Origin: Acinetobacter lwoffii
GTDB taxonomy: Bacteria > Pseudomonadota > Gammaproteobacteria > Pseudomonadales > Moraxellaceae
Direction: 5' to 3'
DNA: 64,000 bases
NCBI RefSeq assembly: GCF_024129435.1
Contig: NZ_JAMXXN010000007.1
Span: 1 to 64,000 of the forward strand
This document shows, one piece after another, positions 21,878 through 30,524 of this stretch; the stretch's first letter is position 1; each line of letters starts with the position of its first letter. Made by a program: the position numbers and the translations under genes. The notes under the pieces are model-generated. The model saw only the letters and a program-made list of their open reading frames with translations, was not told the DNA's origin and did not search any database.

Positions 21878-22132
21878 ATGGCTGAAGTTACTATTTACTC
21901 GACGACTGTATGTCCTTATTGCGTGCGTGCAAAACAGCTACTGGAACGTAAGGGTGTGGCATATAAAGAGATTAACTTGTCTCAAGAAGCGCCTGAAGTA
22001 CGTCTTGAATTGATGCAGCGTACCAATCACCGTACCGTGCCACAAATTTTTATTAATGATCAGTTCATCGGTGGTTTTGACCAACTTTATGCTTTAGAGC
22101 GTGAAGGCAAACTTGATGAATTGCTGGCTTAA
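21878..22132 (+). CDS. grxC: Glutaredoxin 3
   Basis: Small glutathione-dependent disulfide reductase. From the ATG at 21878 it has 84 residues with the dithiol motif CPYC at residues 11-14, TVPQIFI near 50 and [10 protein letters not shown] near 65, the standard glutathione-binding pattern. AGGAG lies a few bases upstream; the longer TTG reading adds two residues only. It lies between the rhodanese gene and secB in a conserved cluster. Confidence 0.96.
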   Translation: MAEVTIYSTTVCPYCVRAKQLLERKGVAYKEINLSQEAPEVRLELMQRTNHRTVPQIFINDQFIGGFDQLYALEREGKLDELLA

Positions 22133-22170
22133 CCTTACTAAAATTATCACTTCATATTAAGGATCAAAAA

Positions 22171-22629
22171 ATGAGTGAAGAACAACAAGCTCAACCACAA
22201 TTGGCATTAGAGCGTATTTACACCAAAGATATTTCTTTTGAAGTTCCTGGGGCGCAAGTTTTTACCAAGCAATGGCAACCTGAGTTAAACATCAACCTTT
22301 CTTCTTCTGCAGAAAAAATTGATGAAACTCATTTTGAAGTAGCTTTGAAAGTCGTGGTTCAAGCAACCAACGAAGGTGATACCGCGTTTATCGTTGATGT
22401 GACTCAAGCCGGTATTTTCCTAGTAGATGGCGTTGAAGAAGAGCGTCTTCCATATATCCTGGGTGCATACTGTCCGAACATCCTGTTCCCGTTCCTACGT
22501 GAAGCAGTGAATGATATGGTGACTAAAGGTAGCTTCCCACAATTGCTACTGACTCCAATCAACTTCGATGCTGAATTTGAAGCCAATATGCAACGTGCGC
22601 AAGCCGCTGCTGTGGATGGTCAAGCTTAA
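22171..22629 (+). CDS. secB: Protein-export chaperone SecB
   Basis: Tetrameric cytosolic chaperone that keeps preproteins unfolded and hands them to SecA. The 152 residues match the family: [16 protein letters not shown] near residue 15, a core of alternating strands ([13 protein letters not shown]), and [33 protein letters not shown] near 105-140, the conserved helix and peptide-binding groove. The tail after 140 is Ala/Gln-rich as usual. AAGGA precedes the ATG, and a strong terminator follows. Confidence 0.97.
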   Translation: MSEEQQAQPQLALERIYTKDISFEVPGAQVFTKQWQPELNINLSSSAEKIDETHFEVALKVVVQATNEGDTAFIVDVTQAGIFLVDGVEEERLPYILGAYCPNILFPFLREAVNDMVTKGSFPQLLLTPINFDAEFEANMQRAQAAAVDGQA

Positions 22630-22648
22630 TCGCTGTCCTTCAAATCTA

Positions 22649-22677
22649 AAAAAGACCGCTTATGCGGTCTTTTTTAT
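22649..22677 (+). terminator. Terminator after secB
   Basis: AAAAAGACCGC-TTAT-GCGGTCTTTTTT: perfect stem, four-base loop and six T residues. Confidence 0.92.
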
Positions 22678-22689
22678 TGCCTTGAGTGG

Positions 22690-22799
22690 CCTCCCCCTTT
22701 ATCAAAGGGGGAATGAGGGGGATTTTAATCATTTCCTCACTCAGAGGAAAAAGTCATTCCCCTCTCTCTCACTCTCTCCCTGAGGGAGAGAGAACTTAT
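22690..22799. repeat. Intergenic CCCTC/GAGGG-type repeat cluster
   Basis: Two palindrome-like units lie between secB and fabI: CCCCCTTTATCAAAGGGGG near 22692-22710 and CTCTCTCCCTGAGGGAGAGAG near 22773-22793, with pyrimidine-rich sequence between them. They are of the same style as the units after leuS and after rdgB. Confidence 0.6.
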
Positions 22800-22804
22800 A
22801 GGAT

Positions 22805-23611
22805 TTATTCCGCATCCGCCATCAAATCAGCGCTCATCCCAACAGTGTTAAAGCCGGCATCAACATACAGGATTTCACCAGTAATTCCGTTAGCCCATGG
22901 CGAGCACAGGAATAATGCGGCATTACCAACATCTTCAATTGTCACATTACGTTTCAGTGGCGCAACTTTCTCATTCAGGTCAAGCATTTTACGGAATGAT
23001 TTAATACCTGAAGCTGCCAAGGTACGGATTGGACCCGCAGAGATCGCGTTCACACGAATACCTTCCTGACCCAAGCTAGACGCCAAATAACGTACGCCTG
23101 CTTCCAGGGATGCTTTGGCCATACCCATCACGTTATAGTTTGGCATTACACGCTCAGAACCTTGATAGGTCAATGTCAGCAAACAGCCTTGACGGATTTG
23201 CAGCAAAGGTTTTGCCGCACGTGCCATGGCAATAAAGCTATAGGCACTGATGTCATGTGCGATATTAAAACCTTCACGGTCGGTAATATCAGTGAAGTCA
23301 CCATCCAGCGTATGTGCCGGTGCAAAACCGATAGAATGCACCACGCCGTCCAGACCATCCCAGTGTTTCGCCAATTCAGCAAATGCCTGATCAATTTCAG
23401 CATCTACTGCCACATCACAAGGAAAAACCAGTTTCGAACCAAACTGTTCAGCAAAGTCATCTACCCGCTTTTTCAGCTTTTCATTTGGATAAGTAAAAGC
23501 CAATTCAGCACCTTCACGATGCAATGCTTGAGCAATACCAAAAGCAATCGATAATTTACTCGCAATGCCCGCGATCAAGAAGCGCTTACCCGCCAAAAGT
23601 CCTTGTGCCAT
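22805..23611 (-). CDS. fabI: Enoyl-ACP reductase (NADH), FabI type
   Basis: Last reductive step of each fatty-acid elongation cycle; target of triclosan. From the ATG at 23611 it has 268 residues: [31 protein letters not shown] with the FabI form of the Rossmann loop, and the catalytic Tyr-x6-Lys as YNVMGMAKA near residue 157. [13 protein letters not shown] near 190 is also typical. AGGTGAG stands six bases upstream of this ATG; the open frame extends 24 codons further up but without support. It is convergent with secB. Confidence 0.96.
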   Translation of the reverse strand: MAQGLLAGKRFLIAGIASKLSIAFGIAQALHREGAELAFTYPNEKLKKRVDDFAEQFGSKLVFPCDVAVDAEIDQAFAELAKHWDGLDGVVHSIGFAPAHTLDGDFTDITDREGFNIAHDISAYSFIAMARAAKPLLQIRQGCLLTLTYQGSERVMPNYNVMGMAKASLEAGVRYLASSLGQEGIRVNAISAGPIRTLAASGIKSFRKMLDLNEKVAPLKRNVTIEDVGNAALFLCSPWANGITGEILYVDAGFNTVGMSADLMADAE

Positions 23612-23738
23612 GTGAATCTCACCTAAAAGAATGTATATGGCATGATGCCAAGTCTGAAGCATTTTAGAAATTGCATAATGCACCTTTTTTTCGATTTATG
23701 ATGAACTGGGAATTTAAGACTGAGTTAAGAGTATTAAC

Positions 23739-24560
23739 TTAAATGGTCAGATGCAGGGCCTGATGAGTATTTTGCCAGAGCTGTTCAGCCAGTTCCTCTT
23801 TGTGCATATGCAGGCTCTTTGCCAGTCCTTGCAGCACATAAGGTAAATTTGCAGGTGTATTTCGGGTACGTTGCTCGGTCGAGCTTTGACAACAGAGTGG
23901 CGTCATATCCGGACAGTCAGTTTCCAATACCAAATGTTCTGGTCCGACATACTGCACCACTTGATGAAGTTTTTTGGCATTTAGATTGGTGATTTGCCCG
24001 GTGATGCCCAGTTTGAATCCCAGCTTGATAAAAGCCTTGGCTTCCTCAATCCCACCACCAAAGGCATGCGCAATGCCGCCCTGTTTAAACTGCTGCTGTT
24101 TTAAAATCTGCAAAACCTCCGCATGCGATTTGCGGATATGCAGCAAAACCGGCTTATCAAATTGCTGTGCCAGTTCAAGCTGTGCAGCAAAAAAATCTTT
24201 TTGCTTCTGAAAAATTTCCGCCTGTTTGTGCTGTTTTAAAAAGGTATCCAGACCGATTTCGCCAATGGCAATGCATGGTTCAGTTTTGAGCAGCCGTTCC
24301 AAATCGTATAGATGTTCAGCCTGATGCTGTTCAATATAAAACGGATGCAAGCCGGGTGCCAAATGGCTTTGCGGGGCATTTTCCAGATCATTGATGAAGT
24401 GATGGGTCCTTAACAAATCTTGAAAACGGTTTTGTAAAAAACCAATTAGAACCAGATGCTCGACACCTGCCGCTTTGGCCGCATACGCCAACTGTTCCCG
24501 ATCAGGATCAAAATCGGGAACATCAAAATGGGTATGCGTATCAAACAGTTTTAAGGTCAT
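23739..24560 (-). CDS. TatD-family metal-dependent hydrolase (DNase)
   Basis: A 273-residue TIM-barrel metallohydrolase. The metal ligands are visible as THTHFD at residues 8-13, the Glu in AIGEIGLD near 97, His in LLHIRKS near 140, His in IAHAFGG near 165, and LETDCPDMTP near 212. TatD proteins are 3'-5' exonucleases or repair-related; the name does not imply a role in Tat export. The ATG overlaps the stop of the upstream lipoprotein gene by four bases, so the two are translationally coupled. Confidence 0.9.
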   Translation of the reverse strand: MTLKLFDTHTHFDVPDFDPDREQLAYAAKAAGVEHLVLIGFLQNRFQDLLRTHHFINDLENAPQSHLAPGLHPFYIEQHQAEHLYDLERLLKTEPCIAIGEIGLDTFLKQHKQAEIFQKQKDFFAAQLELAQQFDKPVLLHIRKSHAEVLQILKQQQFKQGGIAHAFGGGIEEAKAFIKLGFKLGITGQITNLNAKKLHQVVQYVGPEHLVLETDCPDMTPLCCQSSTEQRTRNTPANLPYVLQGLAKSLHMHKEELAEQLWQNTHQALHLTI

Positions 24561-25519
24561 TTGGCTTTTGCAGCAGATGCTGGCTGTGCCTCAGAGGCAG
24601 CTTTTTCAGTTTGAGGCAGAGATTCAGGTTTCAGTACACCTTGTAGCTGCTCATAAGGAATCATTAAACGTGGCAAGCCAACCACATATGGCCCAATTTC
24701 ATATTCGGCATATTGCAAGACCAGACCTTGTTGAGCCAGATAGAAATTATCGGTGAGTTTGAACTTCCAGGCCTGCTCATATTCCGCCACATCTTTGGCC
24801 AGCTTGGATTCTACCACCCAGTTTTTAAACGCATCATAAGCACGCGCTTCCAGTTGGGCTTTCTGTTTGGCCGCAATAATGTCATCCAGCTTAACCAATT
24901 TTTTCTGCTCCAGATCAAAATTATAATAAGTCTGTGCAGATGCGCCGTGTGCGCCTCCCAAATAGTAACTACTGTTCAGAACCACGGTCGCCAATGGATC
25001 TCCTGAATTCAGAATCTTGGGCTTAATCATCAGGCTAATACTATGACTGGCACTCAGGGCCTTGAGCTCCTTATCCAGATTCAAGAAAGTCTGCATATAG
25101 GGCTGGGTTTGCTGCTCAAGCTGCTGTTTCGGTGTGGTCACTGTGGCCAAAGCCGCTTTAGGTTCAGAGGCGGCAACGTCTGCTTCGCTGGCAGCGCTCA
25201 CTTTTGCCGGTTCAATTGCATCCACAGACAGGATACTTTTCAACTGTTGCAGAATCTGCTGGTCGATCCATTCATCAATAAAGCTCTGATTACTATTCAG
25301 GCGTTCGATCGAGATTTCTGGACAGCTTTTGTCTTCACATTCTGGAATCGCCAGCTTGAGCTTTTCGGTATCGCCGCTGAGTTTAAGTGCTTCAGCTTCG
25401 GCTTGTAGCACCTCGGAAGCACTTGAGTCTTCCGGCTCATTACTCTTCGGCTGGCAGGCACTCAGCAAGATCGCTGATGCCAGGATGGATAAATAAAAGA
25501 TATTCTTGTATTTTGGCAT
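24557..25519 (-). CDS. DUF3298 (RsiV-like) lipoprotein
   Basis: A 320-residue envelope lipoprotein: signal peptide with lipobox LSAC at residues 19-22, an acidic linker, then ECEDKSCPEISIERL-type sequence. The C-terminal half (YYLGGAHGASAQTYYNFDLEQKKLVKLDDII) is the DUF3298/RsiV core, found in anti-sigma factors and in lysozyme-binding or peptidoglycan-related proteins. The tail is Ala/Ser/Glu-rich. It resembles the next gene (25564-26388) in layout and in the CExKxC segment, so the two look like diverged tandem copies. A sensing or cell-wall role is possible but unproven. Confidence 0.8.
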   Translation of the reverse strand: MPKYKNIFYLSILASAILLSACQPKSNEPEDSSASEVLQAEAEALKLSGDTEKLKLAIPECEDKSCPEISIERLNSNQSFIDEWIDQQILQQLKSILSVDAIEPAKVSAASEADVAASEPKAALATVTTPKQQLEQQTQPYMQTFLNLDKELKALSASHSISLMIKPKILNSGDPLATVVLNSSYYLGGAHGASAQTYYNFDLEQKKLVKLDDIIAAKQKAQLEARAYDAFKNWVVESKLAKDVAEYEQAWKFKLTDNFYLAQQGLVLQYAEYEIGPYVVGLPRLMIPYEQLQGVLKPESLPQTEKAASEAQPASAAKAK

Positions 25520-25563
25520 TCATTCACCTTTTTGGAACCTGTAATCTTGCAGGATCATGAGCT

Positions 25564-26388
25564 TTAAAACATATGCTGATAGATATCAGCTTTCAAGACC
25601 TGTTGTGTTTGTTGTTTTGTTAAATAAATATCCAGTTGTTTGGCGTCTTTGCTAATTTCATGGCTGCGAAAATGCAGACCAATACCCTCCTGATCAAAAA
25701 ACCAGTCAGCTTGTCCCCAATACAGTTTTTTCGGCGCTTTCTGCTGCACTTGCTGATCATTTTCTTTGAGCCATGTCTCATAGGCTTGCTGAATAATCTG
25801 ATCCATTAATAACTGTTGCTTAGGATCGATAATATCCAGTGGGGTCAGCATTTTCTGCTGGTGGCGATCAGCCACAAAAAAATAATAGCGCTCATGCACG
25901 CTGACATTTTCCTGTTTAGTATCGACCCCGATCTGCATCAATACATATTGATTGCGCTGGTAAGGAATACGGGTATATAGCGACAGTTCATAAGCCTTGT
26001 TCAAATTGAGCTGCGCCTGCCAGGCATCCGATTTTTTTACATAGGCATTGATCGCCTGCTGTAAATTCATGTCCTGTTTCAAGCCGATTTGATCCTGGAT
26101 CACTTTGGCCTGCTGCTTTTCAATCCATTGGTTCATCCATGGATCAACCGTATGCAAGGTCTGAATATCCAGATTGATACAGTTTTTATTTTCACAAAAT
26201 GGCAAGGCAATCTTGGCCGGCTGCTCTTGAATATTCAGATAAGGCAAAACATCTGCGGTCTGCTGAGCTGCGGTGATTTTCTCATTTTCCGGAGTATTAA
26301 CAGGCTCTTTTTCGCTTTGATCACAGCCACTCAGGACAAGACTTAAACCAATCACAGAACCGAGGACGACTTCCTTGCTGAGCTTCAT
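25564..26388 (-). CDS. Lipoprotein related to the neighbouring DUF3298 protein
   Basis: A 274-residue lipoprotein (lipobox LSGC at residues 19-22). A segment PFCENKNCINLDIQTLHTVDPWMNQWIEKQ matches PECEDKSCPEISIERL...FIDEWIDQQ in the downstream neighbour, so both keep a CExKxC pair followed by a W-containing helix. The C-terminal half again has a LDIIDPKQQ and FFDQEGIGLHF pattern like the RsiV fold but is more diverged, lacking the GGAHG motif. The stop and the next start are 44 bases apart on the same strand, consistent with cotranscription with the DUF3298 and TatD genes. Function unknown. Confidence 0.75.
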   Translation of the reverse strand: MKLSKEVVLGSVIGLSLVLSGCDQSEKEPVNTPENEKITAAQQTADVLPYLNIQEQPAKIALPFCENKNCINLDIQTLHTVDPWMNQWIEKQQAKVIQDQIGLKQDMNLQQAINAYVKKSDAWQAQLNLNKAYELSLYTRIPYQRNQYVLMQIGVDTKQENVSVHERYYFFVADRHQQKMLTPLDIIDPKQQLLMDQIIQQAYETWLKENDQQVQQKAPKKLYWGQADWFFDQEGIGLHFRSHEISKDAKQLDIYLTKQQTQQVLKADIYQHMF

Positions 26389-26441
26389 TCTCTTTGCTAT
26401 ATCTATCGAGTTATTAATTGCTTAAATGTAGCATAAAATAA

Positions 26442-26467
26442 AACAGCTTCCGGAGAAGCTGTTTTAT
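26442..26467 (-). terminator. Terminator after prfC
   Basis: AAAACAGCTTC-CGGA-GAAGCTGTTTT: long perfect stem past the 3' end of prfC on the minus strand. Confidence 0.85.
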
Positions 26468-26499
26468 ATTTTTAAACTTTAGCTGCGGAACGTTAAAGT

Positions 26500-28092
26500 T
26501 TAGTGTTCACGCGTATTGTGGAACACGATGTCCGGATAACGTTCTTGCATCAGCTGCAAATTCACGCGGCTTGGTGCGAGATATGTCAAATGACCACCAC
26601 CATCGACAGACAACTGGTCATGAGCTTTTTTCTTGAATTCGTTGAATTTCTTCTCGTCATCGCAAGACACCCAACGTACTGTGTTGATGCTGACCGGTTC
26701 GTAAACACAATCAACTTTGTATTCTTCTTTCAGACGGTAAGCCACCACTTCAAACTGTAGCACACCCACCGCACCCACGATCAGGTCGTTGTTATTCTGT
26801 GGCATGAATACCTGGGTTGCCCCTTCTTCAGAAAGCTCTTTCAGACCTTTTTGCAGCTGCTTGGATTTTAATGGATCCTTCAAGCGGACACGGCGGAACA
26901 TTTCAGGCGCAAAGTGCGGAATACCGGTAAACTGAAGTTTCTCACCCGAGGTAAATGTATCACCGATCTGAATGGTGCCATGGTTATGCAGACCAATAAT
27001 ATCACCCGGCCAAGCTTCTTCCAGATGCTGACGATCGCCAGCCAGGAAAGTTAAGGCATCGCTGATGCGCACATCTTTATCCAAACGTACATGCTTCATC
27101 TTCAAGCCTTTTTCATACTTGCCTGAACAGATCCGCATGAAGGCAATACGGTCACGGTGTTTCGGATCCATATTGGCCTGAATCTTGAAGACAAAACCGG
27201 TAAAGCCTTCTTCATCCGCTTCTACAACACGATCTTGGGTCGGATGGGCTTTAGGAGATGGTGCATATTGACTGAAGGCATCCAGAACATGGTCGACACC
27301 AAAGTTACCCAAGGCTGTACCGAACAACACAGGCGTTTGACGACCGGCCAGGAATTCTTCACGATCTAAAGGCTCATTGGCCATTTGTACCAGTTCCAGC
27401 GATTCTTCAAATGCCGCCCAAGCCAGTTCACCCACTTTCTCACGAAGATCAGGATAGTCATAACCATCTCGCACTTCGATCTCGGTAATGACTGAACCGA
27501 AACCGGCTTTATACACGTAGAATTTTTCTTCGATTAAATTGAATACACCGGCAAAATCACGGCCAGTACCGAGCGGCCAGGTGATCGGAACACATTTAAT
27601 TTTCAGAACGTTTTCGATTTCATCCAGAAGCTCAAGCGGTTCACGGATTTCACGGTCCATTTTGTTGACGAATGAGATGATCGGGGTATCGCGCATACGA
27701 CACACTTCCATCAATTTAATGGTTCGGTCTTCGACACCTTTTGCACCATCAATCACCATCAGCGCCGAGTCTACCGCGGTTAGGGTACGGTAGGTATCTT
27801 CCGAGAAGTCTTCATGTCCCGGGGTGTCCAGAAGATTGATCATCTTGTCTTTAAAAGGAAATTGCATCACCGAGGTGGTAATCGAGATACCACGCTCTTT
27901 TTCCATTTCCATCCAGTCCGATGTTGCGGCCCGGTCAGATTTACGGCTTTTTACCATCCCGGCCACCTGAATAGCCTGACCCCATAACAGCAATTTTTCT
28001 GTCATGGTGGTTTTACCGGCATCGGGGTGGGAAATAATAGCGAACGTACGTCGCTGGGCGACTTGTGCCGCCAGTTCTTGCTTAAAGCTCAT
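26500..28092 (-). CDS. prfC: Peptide chain release factor 3
   Basis: Translational GTPase that recycles RF1 and RF2 from the ribosome. From the ATG at 28092 it has 530 residues. The G motifs are [15 protein letters not shown] (G1) near residue 20, the switch region ERGISITTS (G2) near 66, DTPGHEDF (G3) near 88 and NKMDRE (G4) near 142, followed by domain II and the RF3-specific C-terminal domain. TAGGTG supports this start over an in-frame ATG three codons up. It is transcribed alone, between two terminator-like sites. Confidence 0.96.
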   Translation of the reverse strand: MSFKQELAAQVAQRRTFAIISHPDAGKTTMTEKLLLWGQAIQVAGMVKSRKSDRAATSDWMEMEKERGISITTSVMQFPFKDKMINLLDTPGHEDFSEDTYRTLTAVDSALMVIDGAKGVEDRTIKLMEVCRMRDTPIISFVNKMDREIREPLELLDEIENVLKIKCVPITWPLGTGRDFAGVFNLIEEKFYVYKAGFGSVITEIEVRDGYDYPDLREKVGELAWAAFEESLELVQMANEPLDREEFLAGRQTPVLFGTALGNFGVDHVLDAFSQYAPSPKAHPTQDRVVEADEEGFTGFVFKIQANMDPKHRDRIAFMRICSGKYEKGLKMKHVRLDKDVRISDALTFLAGDRQHLEEAWPGDIIGLHNHGTIQIGDTFTSGEKLQFTGIPHFAPEMFRRVRLKDPLKSKQLQKGLKELSEEGATQVFMPQNNNDLIVGAVGVLQFEVVAYRLKEEYKVDCVYEPVSINTVRWVSCDDEKKFNEFKKKAHDQLSVDGGGHLTYLAPSRVNLQLMQERYPDIVFHNTREH

Positions 28093-28235
28093 GAAATACA
28101 CCTACTGCTCAATGCACAGCATTCGAGATCAAATTCGATCAATATGAAAAAAATTGGCGATATTGTAGCAGAGTTTCAGGGTGGAGTTCCGTTAGCCATG
28201 TTGTCTATCCTGACGCTCAATGAATTAGAGCGCTA

Positions 28236-30089
28236 TTAACGGAATTGTAAGTTTTCTAGTCGTTGTTCATCTACCGGCAAGCCCAGCAAAAAGCCTTGTA
28301 ACTGTTCACAACCGAGCCGGGTTAAAATTTCTGCTTGCGCTTCTGTTTCAACACCTTCGGCGGTCACCACCAAGCCCAGTTTTATGGCCAGCTGAATAAT
28401 GCTTTCCAGAATCATTTCCTCTTTGGAGCCGACTGCCAGATTTTTGATAAATTCCCGGTCAATTTTTAACTCATCTACGGCGAAATTCTTTAAATAGAGA
28501 AAACTGGAATGCCCTGTACCAAAATCATCAATGGCTAGACGGATGCCCATTTGTCTTAAGCGCTTAAAGCTGCGCATACTCACATCAATATGATGCATGG
28601 CAGTCGATTCAGTAATCTCGATCATTAAATGCTGAGGACTGATTTTATATTGTGCAAATAACTTTTCTAAAGTACTAAACAAATGCTTATGCTCAAATTG
28701 TACTGCAGACAAATTGACCGCGATAGGGAAAAATTCAGTATGTGTCTGTTGCCATTTTTGAATCTGCTGACAGGCCAGCTCCAATGCACAATAGCCCATT
28801 TGAATAATCAGTCCGGTTTTTTCAGCCGCATTGATAAACAGATTCGGGCCGAGCAAACCAAACTGGGGATGGTTCCAGCGAATTAATGCCTCTACCCCAC
28901 ACAAGCTACGGTCTTTGGTCCGAAACTTGGGCTGATAAAACAGCACAAACTGCTGCTCTTCCACGGCTATATATAGGTCATTAATCAGGGTACTCTGGCT
29001 CTTGCTTTCATCCTGGTCGGTAGAATAATTAAAGACTGAATAGGTATTGCGCCCCTGATACTTGGAACTCAGCATGGCGGCATCAGCATTGACCAGCAGA
29101 TCCTGTAAATTCTTGCCGTGTTCCGGATACATGGCAATACCAATACTGCTCGAGATATGAATACTCTTGCCTTCAATCAGGAAACTTTCCTGAATCAGTT
29201 CAAGAATCTGTTCTGACATTTTTGCAGCTTTGGCGACTGAAGTATTTTCCAGTACCAGCAGAAATTCATCCCCACCGATTCTGAGCAGCTTGGAATGATG
29301 GCCTAATAACAGATGAATCCGCGTGGTCAATTGAATCAGCAACTGATCGCCGACCAGATGGCCAAACACATCATTGACTGCCTTAAAACGATCCAGATCG
29401 ATATATAAAAAAGCAATTTCATGCTGCTGTTCGGACTGACCTGAAAACAGCAGATTTGCATATTCAGCCAGATACAAACGGTTAGGTAATTTGGTCAGAT
29501 TGTCCTGAATGGTCTGATTTTCAATTTGTTGATTCGCCCATGCAAGCTGACGGTTGCGTAATCCCACACGCAGTTCGGACACGATGATACAAATCAGCGT
29601 TACCAGCAGCAATCCACTCATCAGTATCATGGCCAGAAATAGCTGATCATGTGCCTGAACTAATTCCGGTGACTGTTGCATATGGGCGGCAGTAAAATTG
29701 AATGACATCATGCTAATAGAGTGCATGCCAAAGATGCTGAGTGCGATCACACCTAATACGAGAACTGACCGGAAAAATGACCAGGTACTTCTGGTACTTA
29801 ACCAGAGGATAAACATAGATGCAATGCATATCACCAGAACAGACAGGAGCATCAGGCCCAAATCCATCTCATATTTATTCAGCACAAAACTTGCTGTCAG
29901 CCCAATAAAATGGATCAACCATATGAATAGGCCCAATAGCATGGCGGTTAGCATTAAATTGAAGGTTTTAAAGTTTAGCTGTAAAGCGCCTGAAGCAAAT
30001 TTTTTAATCCGTGCGATGAGATAGCAAGCAACCAATGCAGAAAGAACGGACCCGATGAACAGACCAATATCATGCTGAATATCAATCAT
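28236..30089 (-). CDS. Membrane MHYT-like GGDEF-EAL protein (cyclic-di-GMP turnover)
   Basis: A 617-residue signalling enzyme. Residues 1-175 hold about six or seven membrane helices with two short motifs that look like degraded MHYT units (WLIHFIGLTA and FGMHSISMMSF). A GGDEF domain covers about 185-350 with an intact active site (LLRIGGDEFLLV) and the DxxxFKxxND-type substrate loop DLDRFKAVNDVFGH. An EAL domain covers about 370-610 with EALIRW, the NLSAVQF Asn, ITESTA, DDFGTGHSS, LKIDREFI and AEGVET. Both domains appear catalytically competent, so synthesis, breakdown or both are possible. MHYT domains are thought to sense oxygen, CO or NO through copper (family proposal); the motifs here are imperfect. 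Confidence 0.88.
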   Translation of the reverse strand: MIDIQHDIGLFIGSVLSALVACYLIARIKKFASGALQLNFKTFNLMLTAMLLGLFIWLIHFIGLTASFVLNKYEMDLGLMLLSVLVICIASMFILWLSTRSTWSFFRSVLVLGVIALSIFGMHSISMMSFNFTAAHMQQSPELVQAHDQLFLAMILMSGLLLVTLICIIVSELRVGLRNRQLAWANQQIENQTIQDNLTKLPNRLYLAEYANLLFSGQSEQQHEIAFLYIDLDRFKAVNDVFGHLVGDQLLIQLTTRIHLLLGHHSKLLRIGGDEFLLVLENTSVAKAAKMSEQILELIQESFLIEGKSIHISSSIGIAMYPEHGKNLQDLLVNADAAMLSSKYQGRNTYSVFNYSTDQDESKSQSTLINDLYIAVEEQQFVLFYQPKFRTKDRSLCGVEALIRWNHPQFGLLGPNLFINAAEKTGLIIQMGYCALELACQQIQKWQQTHTEFFPIAVNLSAVQFEHKHLFSTLEKLFAQYKISPQHLMIEITESTAMHHIDVSMRSFKRLRQMGIRLAIDDFGTGHSSFLYLKNFAVDELKIDREFIKNLAVGSKEEMILESIIQLAIKLGLVVTAEGVETEAQAEILTRLGCEQLQGFLLGLPVDEQRLENLQFR

Positions 30090-30469
30090 AAAAAATGTTC
30101 CCCATCGGTGATCATTTTTATTATTCTCTGCACTGATATTTCCATTTTCATCCGATCAAATTTGAACTCAGTAAAATCTCAAGACTGACTATCCATGCAA
30201 GCCAATTGGTCTGCAACAACATCAGTCTTAACTAAAATTTAGAATTTATATTTCTTTCTTTTGAAGTTGAGAATTGCCCCAAAAATAAAACTCAACAGAA
30301 AAATAAAATACAACTTATATATTAGAAGTGTTTCAAATTTAAGCAAATATTTAGCTTCATTTTTTTAGCTCATTTATTCGATCACCATCACAATTTTTTT
30401 CTTTTTATTTAGACAGATGGCACTTCATAGCAAAATTTTATTTGGTCTTTTGTGCAGATTTGCAAAAGA
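30090..30469. other. AT-rich gap upstream of the GGDEF-EAL gene
   Basis: About 0.4 kb between prc (3' side) and the GGDEF-EAL start. It should hold the promoter of the latter. A hydrophobic minus-strand open frame ends at 30239 but lacks an ATG and a convincing ribosome binding site. Nothing else was recognised. Confidence 0.55.
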
Positions 30470-30498
30470 AAAAAATAGCCTGTCGAAACAGGCTATTT
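30470..30498 (-). terminator. Terminator after prc
   Basis: AAAATAGCCTGT-CGAA-ACAGGCTATTTT: perfect stem and T run just past the prc stop on the minus strand. Confidence 0.9.
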
Positions 30499-30524
30499 TA
30501 ATGAATGATAAATAATGTTAAATC

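Noticed and set aside
23739..24560. Interpretation of the TatD gene as part of the Tat export system
   Set aside because: TatD proteins are metal-dependent nucleases; the gene is far from tatABC here and its motifs are those of a hydrolase.
30239..30345. Minus-strand hydrophobic ORF (about 35 codons) ending in a KRKKYKF tail
   Set aside because: It resembles a small membrane protein but has only a TTG start and no convincing Shine-Dalgarno, in an AT-rich gap where hydrophobic frames arise by chance.
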